This document shows, one piece after another, positions 27,325 through 34,522 of a DNA stretch of 64,000 nucleotides; within the stretch, counting starts at the first letter, position 1, and each line of letters starts with the position of its first letter. A program made the position numbers and the translations under genes. Under the pieces are notes generated by a model. The model saw only the letters and a program-made list of their open reading frames with translations. It was not told the DNA's origin and searched no databases. Source of the stretch: Oceanobacillus sp. Castelsardo (GTDB lineage Bacteria > Bacillota > Bacilli > Bacillales > Amphibacillaceae); contig NZ_LYCS01000002.1 of the NCBI RefSeq assembly GCF_001659985.1, positions 372,001-436,000 on the forward strand. Reading direction: 5' to 3'.

Positions 27325-28134
27325 CTATGCTTTTTTATCCTGTTTATCCCGTAAACCATCTGCAAGTAAATTAAAGCCTAAAACTAAAAATGTAATCGCT
27401 AATCCTGTTAAAATAACATACCAAGGAGCTGACGCAATATAGGCTTGCGCTTCTTTTAACATCCGTCCCCAACTAGGATCAGGTGGTTGTACTCCTAACC
27501 CCAGATAACTTAATCCAGATTCAGATAAAACCGCTCCAGAGAAACTTAATGCTACAGCAACTAAAATTGGAGAGATTGCATTTGGTAAAATATGTTGAAA
27601 GATGATTCGTAGGGAACTCGCTCCTTTAGCGATGCTGGCTTTCACAAAGTCATATTCTTTATATTGAATGAAACTGCTTCTTGTAATTCTAGCAAAAGAT
27701 GGGATGCTCATCATTCCTAAGGCGATAATGGTGTTCATCATTCCCGTACTAAATACTGCAATCAACATAATAGCAAGAAGAATCCCAGGAAAAGCAAGCA
27801 TCGCATCTATAAATCTACTAATCACTTCATCTATCCAGCCTCCGAAATATCCTCCGATGGCCCCTAATAGAAAGCCAATTATTAATCCAATTGTAACTGA
27901 TGAAACCCCAATGATGAAAGCGGTCTGTGAACCTTCCATAATTCGAGATAAAATATCTCTACCGAAGTTATCTGTACCAAAAGGGTGTTCCATCGAAGGC
28001 GCAGCCAAGCGATTAGCGGAATCCATGGCATTCGGATCATACGGGGTATAAAAAATACTAATAACCATTACTGACAGTAAAAATACAATTAATCCAACGC
28101 CAATATAAAATGGAATACTCTTCGCTTTCTCCAA
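27325..28134 (-). CDS. Peptide/nickel-type ABC importer permease (DppC/NikC-like)
   Basis: A 269-residue inner-membrane permease with about six helices. An N-terminal OppC-type segment contains YDPNAMDSANRLAAPSMEHPFGTDNFGRDILSRI. The EAA loop that docks the ATPases appears as VKASIAKGASSLRIIFQHILPN near residue 165. The start is TTG with GGGGTGAT upstream, six bases after the partner permease stop. Substrate cannot be read from sequence alone. Confidence 0.92.
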   Translation of the reverse strand: MEKAKSIPFYIGVGLIVFLLSVMVISIFYTPYDPNAMDSANRLAAPSMEHPFGTDNFGRDILSRIMEGSQTAFIIGVSSVTIGLIIGFLLGAIGGYFGGWIDEVISRFIDAMLAFPGILLAIMLIAVFSTGMMNTIIALGMMSIPSFARITRSSFIQYKEYDFVKASIAKGASSLRIIFQHILPNAISPILVAVALSFSGAVLSESGLSYLGLGVQPPDPSWGRMLKEAQAYIASAPWYVILTGLAITFLVLGFNLLADGLRDKQDKKA

Positions 28135-28140
28135 TTGTAA

Positions 28141-29085
28141 TCACCCCTTAAGTCGAATTCTTGGATCGATAACCTTGTATAATATATCTACGATGAAATT
28201 TATGAGAAGAACGATGATTGCAATGTATAATACCATCGACTGGACTAATGGGAAATCCCGTGATGTGATGGATTGAATTAGTAAATTACCAAGACCTGGT
28301 AGGGAAAATACATTTTCAATGATAATACTACCACCAAGCGTATCTGCTACAAGCAATCCCATAATAGTTAATACCGGTATTAGTGAATTTCTTAAAATAT
28401 GACCGTATAAAATAGAATGTTCCTTTAGTCCTTTCACTCTTGCGGTTCGGACATAATCCATTTTTGATTGATCTAATATTGTATTTCGTAAGTAGCGAAT
28501 GACTATAGCAATATTTCCAACCGCAATCGCAAATGATGGTAAGAAAAATGAGCGTAAAGCACCTAAGAAGTCTTCTGACCACGGGACATACCCATAAGTT
28601 GGAAATAATTGTAGTGTCACACTAAAAGCTAAAATGAGAATAAATCCAAACCAAAAAGATGGAATGGATATTCCGAGTTGAGTCAACACATTTAAAAAGA
28701 TAGAAACCCTTTTTCCATCAGAATGAGCTATAAAGATTCCTAATGGTACCCCGATTACAACAGTAAGAATTATAGAAAGGATGGCGAGCGAGGCAGTTAC
28801 CGGTATTCGCTCTATCAATATATCACTTACAGGCAGCTGATATCGTAAAGATTCTCCCAAATCCCCCTGTAAAAGGCCCGCTACCCAATCCATATATCTT
28901 TCAGCTGAGGAACGATCTAATCCCAGTTGTTTCTCTAACTGCGCTACTTGATTAGGATCTGCATCGATTCCTAAAATAATTTGCGCAGGATTACCAGGTA
29001 GTAGTTGAAAAACGAAAAAGATCATCATAGAAACAATGATTATCGTAGTAATAAAGCTTGATAGTTTATATAGAAAATATCTCAT
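28141..29085 (-). CDS. Peptide/nickel-type ABC importer permease (DppB/NikB-like)
   Basis: A 314-residue permease with about six helices. Family features are the N-terminal FFVFQLLPGNPAQIILG, the mid-protein SIPSFWFGFILILAFS, the EAA-like loop DYVRTARVKGLKEHSILYGHILRNSLIPV near residue 225, and IIIENVFSLPGLGNLL. AAGGAGAC precedes the ATG. It lies 67 bases downstream of the binding-protein gene. Confidence 0.93.
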   Translation of the reverse strand: MRYFLYKLSSFITTIIIVSMMIFFVFQLLPGNPAQIILGIDADPNQVAQLEKQLGLDRSSAERYMDWVAGLLQGDLGESLRYQLPVSDILIERIPVTASLAILSIILTVVIGVPLGIFIAHSDGKRVSIFLNVLTQLGISIPSFWFGFILILAFSVTLQLFPTYGYVPWSEDFLGALRSFFLPSFAIAVGNIAIVIRYLRNTILDQSKMDYVRTARVKGLKEHSILYGHILRNSLIPVLTIMGLLVADTLGGSIIIENVFSLPGLGNLLIQSITSRDFPLVQSMVLYIAIIVLLINFIVDILYKVIDPRIRLKG

Positions 29086-29152
29086 CGTTTCAGTCTCCTT
29101 ACTAAAATGTGAACAGTATGTTGGAATTATGATACTGTTTCACATAATAAAA

Positions 29153-30691
29153 CTACTCATTAGTGGATTTTAAATCTTCTAAGTTAAACTTTTGGATTGG
29201 GTACATTTTTAACCCTACTAAATCACTTCGAAGAGCAATTGTACGATCCGGGTCCATAATAAATACACTCACCGCATCCTCTGTTAATAAGCGTTGTGCT
29301 TCTTTATAATACTTTGCCATCTCTTCCACGTCTGTCGATTCAACAGCCATTTCAATTAGTTCATCGTACTTTTTATTCTCGTAATTAATAAAATTAGATT
29401 GATAATCACTTACATATCGAACAAGTACTTCATACGGATCTAATTTCCCTGTAAAGGAAACAACAGTTGCTTCATATTGTGCATTTTGATAAACCGTCTC
29501 TAACCAAGAACTAAATTCGATTGGTTTAATCTTTACTTCAATACCAATTTGACTCAATTGTTCCACAATCACTTGTGCCGTATCAACGTGAAATTGATAA
29601 TCAGATGGTACCGTTAATTCTAACGTAAAGCCATCCGGAACCCCGGCCTCTTGTAATAGAGACTTTGCTTCTTCTATATTTGGGGCATACACATCTTCTA
29701 ATCCAGCTTCATAATAAAAATCCATCGCAGGGCTAAAATTCGATCCTAGTTTTGTTCCTTTTCCATCTGCCACTGTTTCGATAATCACATCTTTATCTAT
29801 CGCTAGATTAATAGCTTGGCGAACTCGTACATCATTTAAAGGTCTCACTTCATGATTTAAAGCCATTAATTGAACCATATTTTGTGGTCCAGATACTGTA
29901 TTTACAGAATCTCCTAGCTGAAGTAATCCCTGAGGAGTGATCCCTGGAATTATATCAATTTCTCCTGACTGCATCGCTAAAACAGCAGCCTCTGAATCTG
30001 GCATCACAATAAACTGAACTTCATCTATTTCTGGTATATTTTCTTTGTCATAATAATCTTCGTTTTTTACTAATATTAATTTTTGTCCAACCTCATATTC
30101 TTGAAACTTAAATGGACCGGCACCTATAGGGCTCGTACTCTGTTCTTCATAATCTGCGGGTAAAATGGGACGAACATTCGCAGCTAAAAATGCAGAATTT
30201 TTTTCTTTTAATGTAATTACTACTTCATGGTCTGATGGGGCTTCTATTTTTTCTATTTTTTCAAATTGGGAAGATAAAGCTTCTTCTCCGTTTAGTCCAC
30301 TTAATCGTTTATAAGAATAGAGTACATCCTCTGCAGTTAATTCAGAACCATCATGAAATGTTACTCCTTCTTTTAATGTAAACGTATAGGTTAAGCCATC
30401 ATCTGAAATATCATAGGAATCAGCAATTGCTGCAATTAATTTTCCACTTTCATCTGTATCTAGTAATCCATCAAACACATTGTCCATCATGGATTGTGTG
30501 TCTGTTGCGGCTGAAATATAAGGATCTAAATTATCTATTTCTGTACTCATAGCAATTTTGATTACTTCATCTTGATTTGTTGTTTCTGATTTACTATCTG
30601 TTGCAGTTTCATTGGAATCTTCACTATTAGAGCATGCGACTAATAACAAAATGGTAACCATTATGTAAATTAACTTGCTTACTAGTTTCAT
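29153..30691 (-). CDS. Peptide/nickel-type ABC importer substrate-binding lipoprotein
   Basis: A 512-residue extracytoplasmic binding protein of SBP family 5. The lipobox LLLVACSN puts the lipidated Cys near residue 20, followed by a Ser/Thr/Glu-rich linker. Family motifs include DNLDPYISAATDTQSMMDNVFDGLL, YTFTLKEGVTFHDGSELTAEDVLYSYKRL and VRQAINLAIDKDVII. GGGGGAT precedes the ATG. It is the first gene of the importer operon and lies just downstream of the lar genes, separated from them by a terminator. Peptides are the default guess; nickel is an alternative suggested by context. Confidence 0.92.
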   Translation of the reverse strand: MKLVSKLIYIMVTILLLVACSNSEDSNETATDSKSETTNQDEVIKIAMSTEIDNLDPYISAATDTQSMMDNVFDGLLDTDESGKLIAAIADSYDISDDGLTYTFTLKEGVTFHDGSELTAEDVLYSYKRLSGLNGEEALSSQFEKIEKIEAPSDHEVVITLKEKNSAFLAANVRPILPADYEEQSTSPIGAGPFKFQEYEVGQKLILVKNEDYYDKENIPEIDEVQFIVMPDSEAAVLAMQSGEIDIIPGITPQGLLQLGDSVNTVSGPQNMVQLMALNHEVRPLNDVRVRQAINLAIDKDVIIETVADGKGTKLGSNFSPAMDFYYEAGLEDVYAPNIEEAKSLLQEAGVPDGFTLELTVPSDYQFHVDTAQVIVEQLSQIGIEVKIKPIEFSSWLETVYQNAQYEATVVSFTGKLDPYEVLVRYVSDYQSNFINYENKKYDELIEMAVESTDVEEMAKYYKEAQRLLTEDAVSVFIMDPDRTIALRSDLVGLKMYPIQKFNLEDLKSTNE

Positions 30692-30899
30692 TTTAAAATA
30701 TCCCCCAAGATTTTATCATAGTATAAAACTTTCCCTTATTTATTACCTATTTACTTAGCTCTTTCATTTGACCCTCCTCTTATTACGTAATTGGTTATTA
30801 TTTCGTCAAAGAGTTGCAAAATCCCTTTTTTATTAGGAATATTTTCGCACTTTTTAGCAAATTTTACAATGGCTTTATAAAATCCAATCGATTACAAAG

Positions 30900-30940
30900 A
30901 AAAAAAGCTAGAGAAAATTGCTTATCGCAATCTCTAGCCT
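30900..30940 (-). terminator. Terminator after larC2
   Basis: Leftward strand: GCTAGAGA pairs with TCTCTAGC, with an inner TTGC/GCAA pair, then seven T residues. It separates the lar unit from the ABC importer operon. Confidence 0.85.
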
Positions 30941-30946
30941 TTTCGT

Positions 30947-31411
30947 TTATAACACCTTCCATATCTCTTCATACACTTTTTTTAATGGTATTTGATGTTT
31001 TTCAGCAATTGTTTTACATTCTTCATATTCTGGGGAGCTTTGGAATACTTCGCCGTTTGAGATTCCTTGTTTTACGGTGACTTTGCCCCAGTCAGTTTCT
31101 ACCTTAATAAATCTTCTTTGCATACGATGAACGGTTATAGGATAATAACGTATTCCTAAGGTTGTCGTTTCTCGAAGTAAAATCTCCTTCATTTTTTCTA
31201 CTTTACTAGTAGAGCAAAGAAGTTGCAGCAATACACCCGGTCGATTTTTTTTCATATAGATTGGCGTGTAAAAAACATCGTTAGCCCCTGCTGCAAATAA
31301 TAGGTCCATCACATAGCCAAGCAATTCACCTGACGTATCATCAAGGTTAACTTCCACTTTCACCATATTTCGATCGATATGTTCATTGTTTGGAGGGTGT
31401 TTAATTTCCAA
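30947..31411 (-). CDS. larC2: LarC C-terminal part (LarC2), nickel-pincer cofactor nickel insertase
   Basis: A 154-residue stand-alone version of the C-terminal half of LarC, the CTP-dependent cyclometallase that inserts nickel into the pyridinium-3,5-bisthiocarboxylate mononucleotide. The conserved block VEVNLDDTSGELLGYVMDLLFAAGANDVFYTPIYMKKNRPGVLLQLLC starts near residue 18. In Lactobacillus plantarum this part is joined to LarC1 by ribosomal frameshifting. Here it follows larB by about 20 bases and has its own TTG start, with AAAGGGG some 12 bases upstream. Confidence 0.88.
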   Translation of the reverse strand: MEIKHPPNNEHIDRNMVKVEVNLDDTSGELLGYVMDLLFAAGANDVFYTPIYMKKNRPGVLLQLLCSTSKVEKMKEILLRETTTLGIRYYPITVHRMQRRFIKVETDWGKVTVKQGISNGEVFQSSPEYEECKTIAEKHQIPLKKVYEEIWKVL

Positions 31412-31430
31412 CTTTTAGAATATCCCCTTT

Positions 31431-32174
31431 CTAGCCTTTTCTTGCTAATCTGTCTATTAATACCGCATTATATGCCCCACCGAAACCATTATCAATGTTC
31501 ACAACACTAATTCCGCTGGCACAGGAATTCAGCATGGTTAACAATGCTGAAAGTCCTTTAAAATTAGCACCATAACCAACACTTGTAGGAACCGCTATAA
31601 CAGGATGAGAAACTAGTCCACCGACAACACTTGGCAACGCCCCTTCCATTCCTGCAATAACGACAGAAACTGTAGCCTGTTGAATTTCTTTCGCTTGGTC
31701 TAGTAAACGATGAATCCCTGCAACTCCAACATCGTAAAATCTCCGAACATTGCATCCCATCACTTCCGCTGTCACCGCAGCTTCTTCTGCTACTTTTAGA
31801 TCAGAAGTTCCCGCACAGAGTATCGCTATATATCCATCACTATTTTCATTAGTATTTTTAGTGGATTTCCAATACAAAATCTGCGCTAATTTTTCAAAGG
31901 TGAACTCTGGATGAACCTCCAAGATTTGCTTTGCTTTTTCTTCTGAGATTCTCGTTATTAGCACATCATTTTCCTTAGCCTTTATCGCTTCCAAAATGGA
32001 AATAATTTGTTCTACTGTCTTTCCTTCCCCATAAATAACCTCTGGAATCCCTTGACGCTTCTTACGATGATGATCCACTTTCGCAAAACCCAAATCCTCA
32101 TACGAAGCGAGTTTATTCTTTGCTTCTTCAATACTTATTGATCCTTCTTGCACCTTACGTAAAATATCTTCCAT
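31431..32174 (-). CDS. larB: LarB, pyridinium-3,5-biscarboxylic acid mononucleotide synthase
   Basis: A 247-residue enzyme that carboxylates and hydrolyses nicotinate adenine dinucleotide, the first step of nickel-pincer cofactor synthesis. The C-terminal PurE-like domain holds AILCAGTSDLKVAEEAAVTAEVMGCNVRRFYDVGVAGIHRL, IAGMEGALPSVVGGLV and VPTSVGYGANFKGLSALLTMLNSC. I chose the ATG at 32174, preceded by AAAAAGGAATC, because the protein then begins like other LarB proteins. A longer frame starts at 32216 and would overlap the larC1 stop by four bases. Confidence 0.92.
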   Translation of the reverse strand: MEDILRKVQEGSISIEEAKNKLASYEDLGFAKVDHHRKKRQGIPEVIYGEGKTVEQIISILEAIKAKENDVLITRISEEKAKQILEVHPEFTFEKLAQILYWKSTKNTNENSDGYIAILCAGTSDLKVAEEAAVTAEVMGCNVRRFYDVGVAGIHRLLDQAKEIQQATVSVVIAGMEGALPSVVGGLVSHPVIAVPTSVGYGANFKGLSALLTMLNSCASGISVVNIDNGFGGAYNAVLIDRLARKG

Positions 32175-32212
32175 GATTCCTTTTTCCTTCCCGTAAATAT
32201 AGTTATCTTCCT

Positions 32213-33103
32213 TCATTTTTCCCCAATTATAATTCGTAACACATTCGGATGATTAGGGAAGGTTTTCGTTCCAGCTCCATAACCAACTTCATCTACCTTC
32301 ATGGAAGGGAAGGTACAGAAATCCTCAGCCAATTCAGCGGCAATTGCAGCACCTGTAGGAGTAGTCAGTTCAGCTTGAATTTCACTATTTGCGATAGGAA
32401 CACCACGTAAAATTTCTAAAGTTGCTGGTGCAGGTACCGGATAAATTCCGTGGTCAATATGAATTTTTCCAAAACCAGTAGGAATTGGAGAAGATATAAT
32501 TTCATCAATTTCAAGCTGCTCCAATAAAATGGCAGTACCTACAATATCAATGATGGAATCCACTGCTCCTACCTCATGGAAATGAACTGTTTCTAGTGGC
32601 ATTCCATGAATTTTCCCCTCGGCCTCACCAATTTTTTTAAATATCCTTAAAGACGTATCCTTTACCTTTTCCGATAAATCTGATTCTGAAATCATACTAA
32701 CAATATCACGATAAGATCGATGGTCGTGATGATGGTGTCCATGATTATGGTCGTGGGAATGATCATGAGCATGGACATGATTGTGATGATGTGCATGTGT
32801 ATGGTGATGATCCCCCTCACCATGTGAATGATGGTGTCCGTGGTCATGAGAATGTTCATGGTTATGTGTATGTTCATGTGAATGGTGATGATGTTGTTCT
32901 TTATTTTTTAACACGACATCAAATTTAGTACCTGTAATTCCATTTTTCACCACCTTAGTCATCTTCAATTCATACTCATCAGCAAAGTTCAATTTCTTGA
33001 GTTCAGATTCCAGATATGAAAAATCCCCCCCAGCATCTAGTAATGCACCTATCGTCATATCTCCACTCATACCTGAAAAACAATCAAAATATAATAGTTT
33101 CAT
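32213..33103 (-). CDS. larC1: LarC N-terminal part (LarC1) with long histidine-rich insert
   Basis: A 296-residue N-terminal half of the nickel insertase LarC. It starts MKLLYFDCFSGMSGDMTIGALLDAGGD and ends with VPAPATLEILRGVPI, ELTTPTGAAIAAELAE and VGYGAGTKTFPNHPNVLRIIIGE, all typical of the family. Residues 71-128 form a run with about 34 histidines among 58 positions, presumably a nickel-holding segment. The reading frame stops at 32213 and larB follows, so unlike the usual arrangement the C-terminal half is not directly downstream. AAAGGAG precedes the ATG. Confidence 0.92.
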   Translation of the reverse strand: MKLLYFDCFSGMSGDMTIGALLDAGGDFSYLESELKKLNFADEYELKMTKVVKNGITGTKFDVVLKNKEQHHHHSHEHTHNHEHSHDHGHHHSHGEGDHHHTHAHHHNHVHAHDHSHDHNHGHHHHDHRSYRDIVSMISESDLSEKVKDTSLRIFKKIGEAEGKIHGMPLETVHFHEVGAVDSIIDIVGTAILLEQLEIDEIISSPIPTGFGKIHIDHGIYPVPAPATLEILRGVPIANSEIQAELTTPTGAAIAAELAEDFCTFPSMKVDEVGYGAGTKTFPNHPNVLRIIIGEK

Positions 33104-33189
33104 TCTTAAAACTCCTTTATGTATTAACTGTCAAAAGCATACCCATATTTTCTAATTTCAAATCAATTAATTGCTTGTCCAGTCCATCC

Positions 33190-33231
33190 AAAAAAGCAGT
33201 TTTTAATCTTAAGTTGAGATTAAAAACTGCT
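33190..33231 (-). terminator. Terminator between larE and larC1
   Basis: A perfect 15-bp stem, AGCAGTTTTTAATCT/AGATTAAAAACTGCT, with a seven-base loop and six T residues on the leftward strand. It lies 26 bases after the larE stop, so larC1-larB-larC2 probably need their own promoter or readthrough. Confidence 0.85.
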
Positions 33232-33256
33232 ATCATGGATTGCCCATTTAAGCTTA

Positions 33257-34087
33257 TTAGGCATTTGCTGCAAGTTGCTCGTTAGTAGCTTCTGATAATA
33301 CTTCATTCATACTACCAGTACGATATCCTCTAAGATCACAAGTAACATAATCAAATCCTAATGAGACTAATTTATGTTGGATTTGCTCACGCTTCTCCAA
33401 TAAGGAAACGATTTTATCTGCTGCCACTTCGATACGTGCAACATTGTCATGGTAACGAACACGAACTTCATCAAAACCAGTGCCTTTAAGATAAAGTTCT
33501 GCTTCATTTACTTGATTAACAATTTTTTTATTTAATGTTGTTCCATAAGGGAATCTAGATGCTAGACTACAAGATGCTAGTTTATTCCAAACTGGAAGAT
33601 CTAATTCCTTCGCTAATGCACGGACGTCCGTTTTATACATATTTGCTTCTTGAAGCACACTTCGAATACCTTCTTCTGTTCTTGCTTTCAAACCAGGACG
33701 GAAATCTTCTTCGTCGTCCATGATCATACCATCTAAAACATATGGGAAATCCATTTCTTTCGCTAGTTTATTTAAATGCGTATACAATAATTTTTTACTG
33801 TAATACCAGCTATCTGGATTATTCGCAACAATTCGTGAATCTTCTAATTCCTTTATTTCTGTCTTATGAACACGAACACCCATATCCTCTGCAAATGCAA
33901 CTGCAGCATCAAACTCTGAATCACGGAATAGCTCGGAATTTACCACAACTGCTAGTACATTGTCATTCCCAAGTTCTTGTTGAGCACGCTTTAAAACAAC
34001 TGCACTATCAACACCACCAGAAAACGCAACCATTACACGGCCCATATTTTTTAATGTTTCACCTAAACGACGGTTTTTATCTAACAT
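33257..34087 (-). CDS. larE: LarE, ATP-dependent sulfur transferase for the nickel-pincer cofactor
   Basis: A 276-residue PP-loop enzyme that adenylates the LarB product and donates sulfur. The PP-loop VMVAFSGGVDSAVVLK is near residue 18. The segment WNKLASCSLASRFPYGT near 175 holds the candidate sacrificial cysteine, and YHDNVARIEV is near 220. Single-cysteine LarE proteins lose that sulfur as dehydroalanine; others bind a 4Fe-4S cluster with three cysteines, which I do not see here. The ATG at 34087 has GGAGTGA upstream; an in-frame GTG at 34105 sits inside an alternative site. Confidence 0.9.
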   Translation of the reverse strand: MLDKNRRLGETLKNMGRVMVAFSGGVDSAVVLKRAQQELGNDNVLAVVVNSELFRDSEFDAAVAFAEDMGVRVHKTEIKELEDSRIVANNPDSWYYSKKLLYTHLNKLAKEMDFPYVLDGMIMDDEEDFRPGLKARTEEGIRSVLQEANMYKTDVRALAKELDLPVWNKLASCSLASRFPYGTTLNKKIVNQVNEAELYLKGTGFDEVRVRYHDNVARIEVAADKIVSLLEKREQIQHKLVSLGFDYVTCDLRGYRTGSMNEVLSEATNEQLAANA

Positions 34088-34330
34088 CTCAGTCACTCCA
34101 TTCACCTCATTTTCCCTTTCAGGAGATTTAATCTTGTTGTAGTTTATTAAATAAGGTTATCTTTCACTACAATGATTTCCAAATCTAAAAACCTCTTAAA
34201 CTTAACATACTTTCTTTTTGTTTAGTTGTCAAACAAAATGCTAGGTACGTACTTTCCATATTTTGTATTGAAATGAATCCCATATCATATCTATGTATAT
34301 TCTTTTCCTTTCCTAAGTATGACTTTAGAT

Positions 34331-34443
34331 GCCAGCAACCTCATAAAGTGGAACTTCAATTAGTGGGGGTCTTACAGCCGGTTAACCTGCGAAAAATTAT
34401 GAAAAGAACGCATTCCTGTATAAGCGAACGCGTTCTTTTATTA
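34331..34443 (+). ncRNA. Candidate small structured RNA ending in a hairpin
   Basis: On the plus strand a non-coding block (GCCAGCAACCTCAT ... AGTGGGGGTCTTACAGCC ... GGTTAACCTGCG) is followed after about 15 bases by a terminator-like hairpin. The block is richer in G and C than its surroundings and does not belong to either flanking gene's coding strand. I cannot name a family; comparison with the Rfam Bacillaceae-1 class would be sensible. Orientation is a guess from the position of the hairpin. Confidence 0.35.
34402..34439. terminator. Terminator-like 14-bp hairpin
   Basis: AAAAGAACGCATTC pairs with GAACGCGTTCTTTT, ten-base loop. Both strands have a short T-rich exit. It may end a plus-strand RNA or the leftward UPF0182 transcript. 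Confidence 0.6.
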
Positions 34444-34522
34444 TAGAAAATTCAATTTCATTTAATGTAAAATAATAACGACCACCAAATCTACATTAAT
34501 TTGATGGTCGTATAAAAACTAT

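Larger units (their letters stand above)
34088..34522. other. Gene-free interval with a candidate structured RNA
   Basis: A 435-base interval upstream of larE and downstream of the UPF0182 gene. The right half holds a GC-richer block at about 34331-34390, with a GGTTAACC palindrome and complementary CCTCAT/GTGGGGG patches, followed by the 14-bp hairpin at 34402-34439. No reading frame was seen. The left half should contain the larE promoter, but no clear one was recognised. Confidence 0.5.

Noticed and set aside
32692-32877. 61-codon frame rich in Ile/Met/Thr
   Set aside because: It is a shifted reading of the histidine-rich part of larC1.
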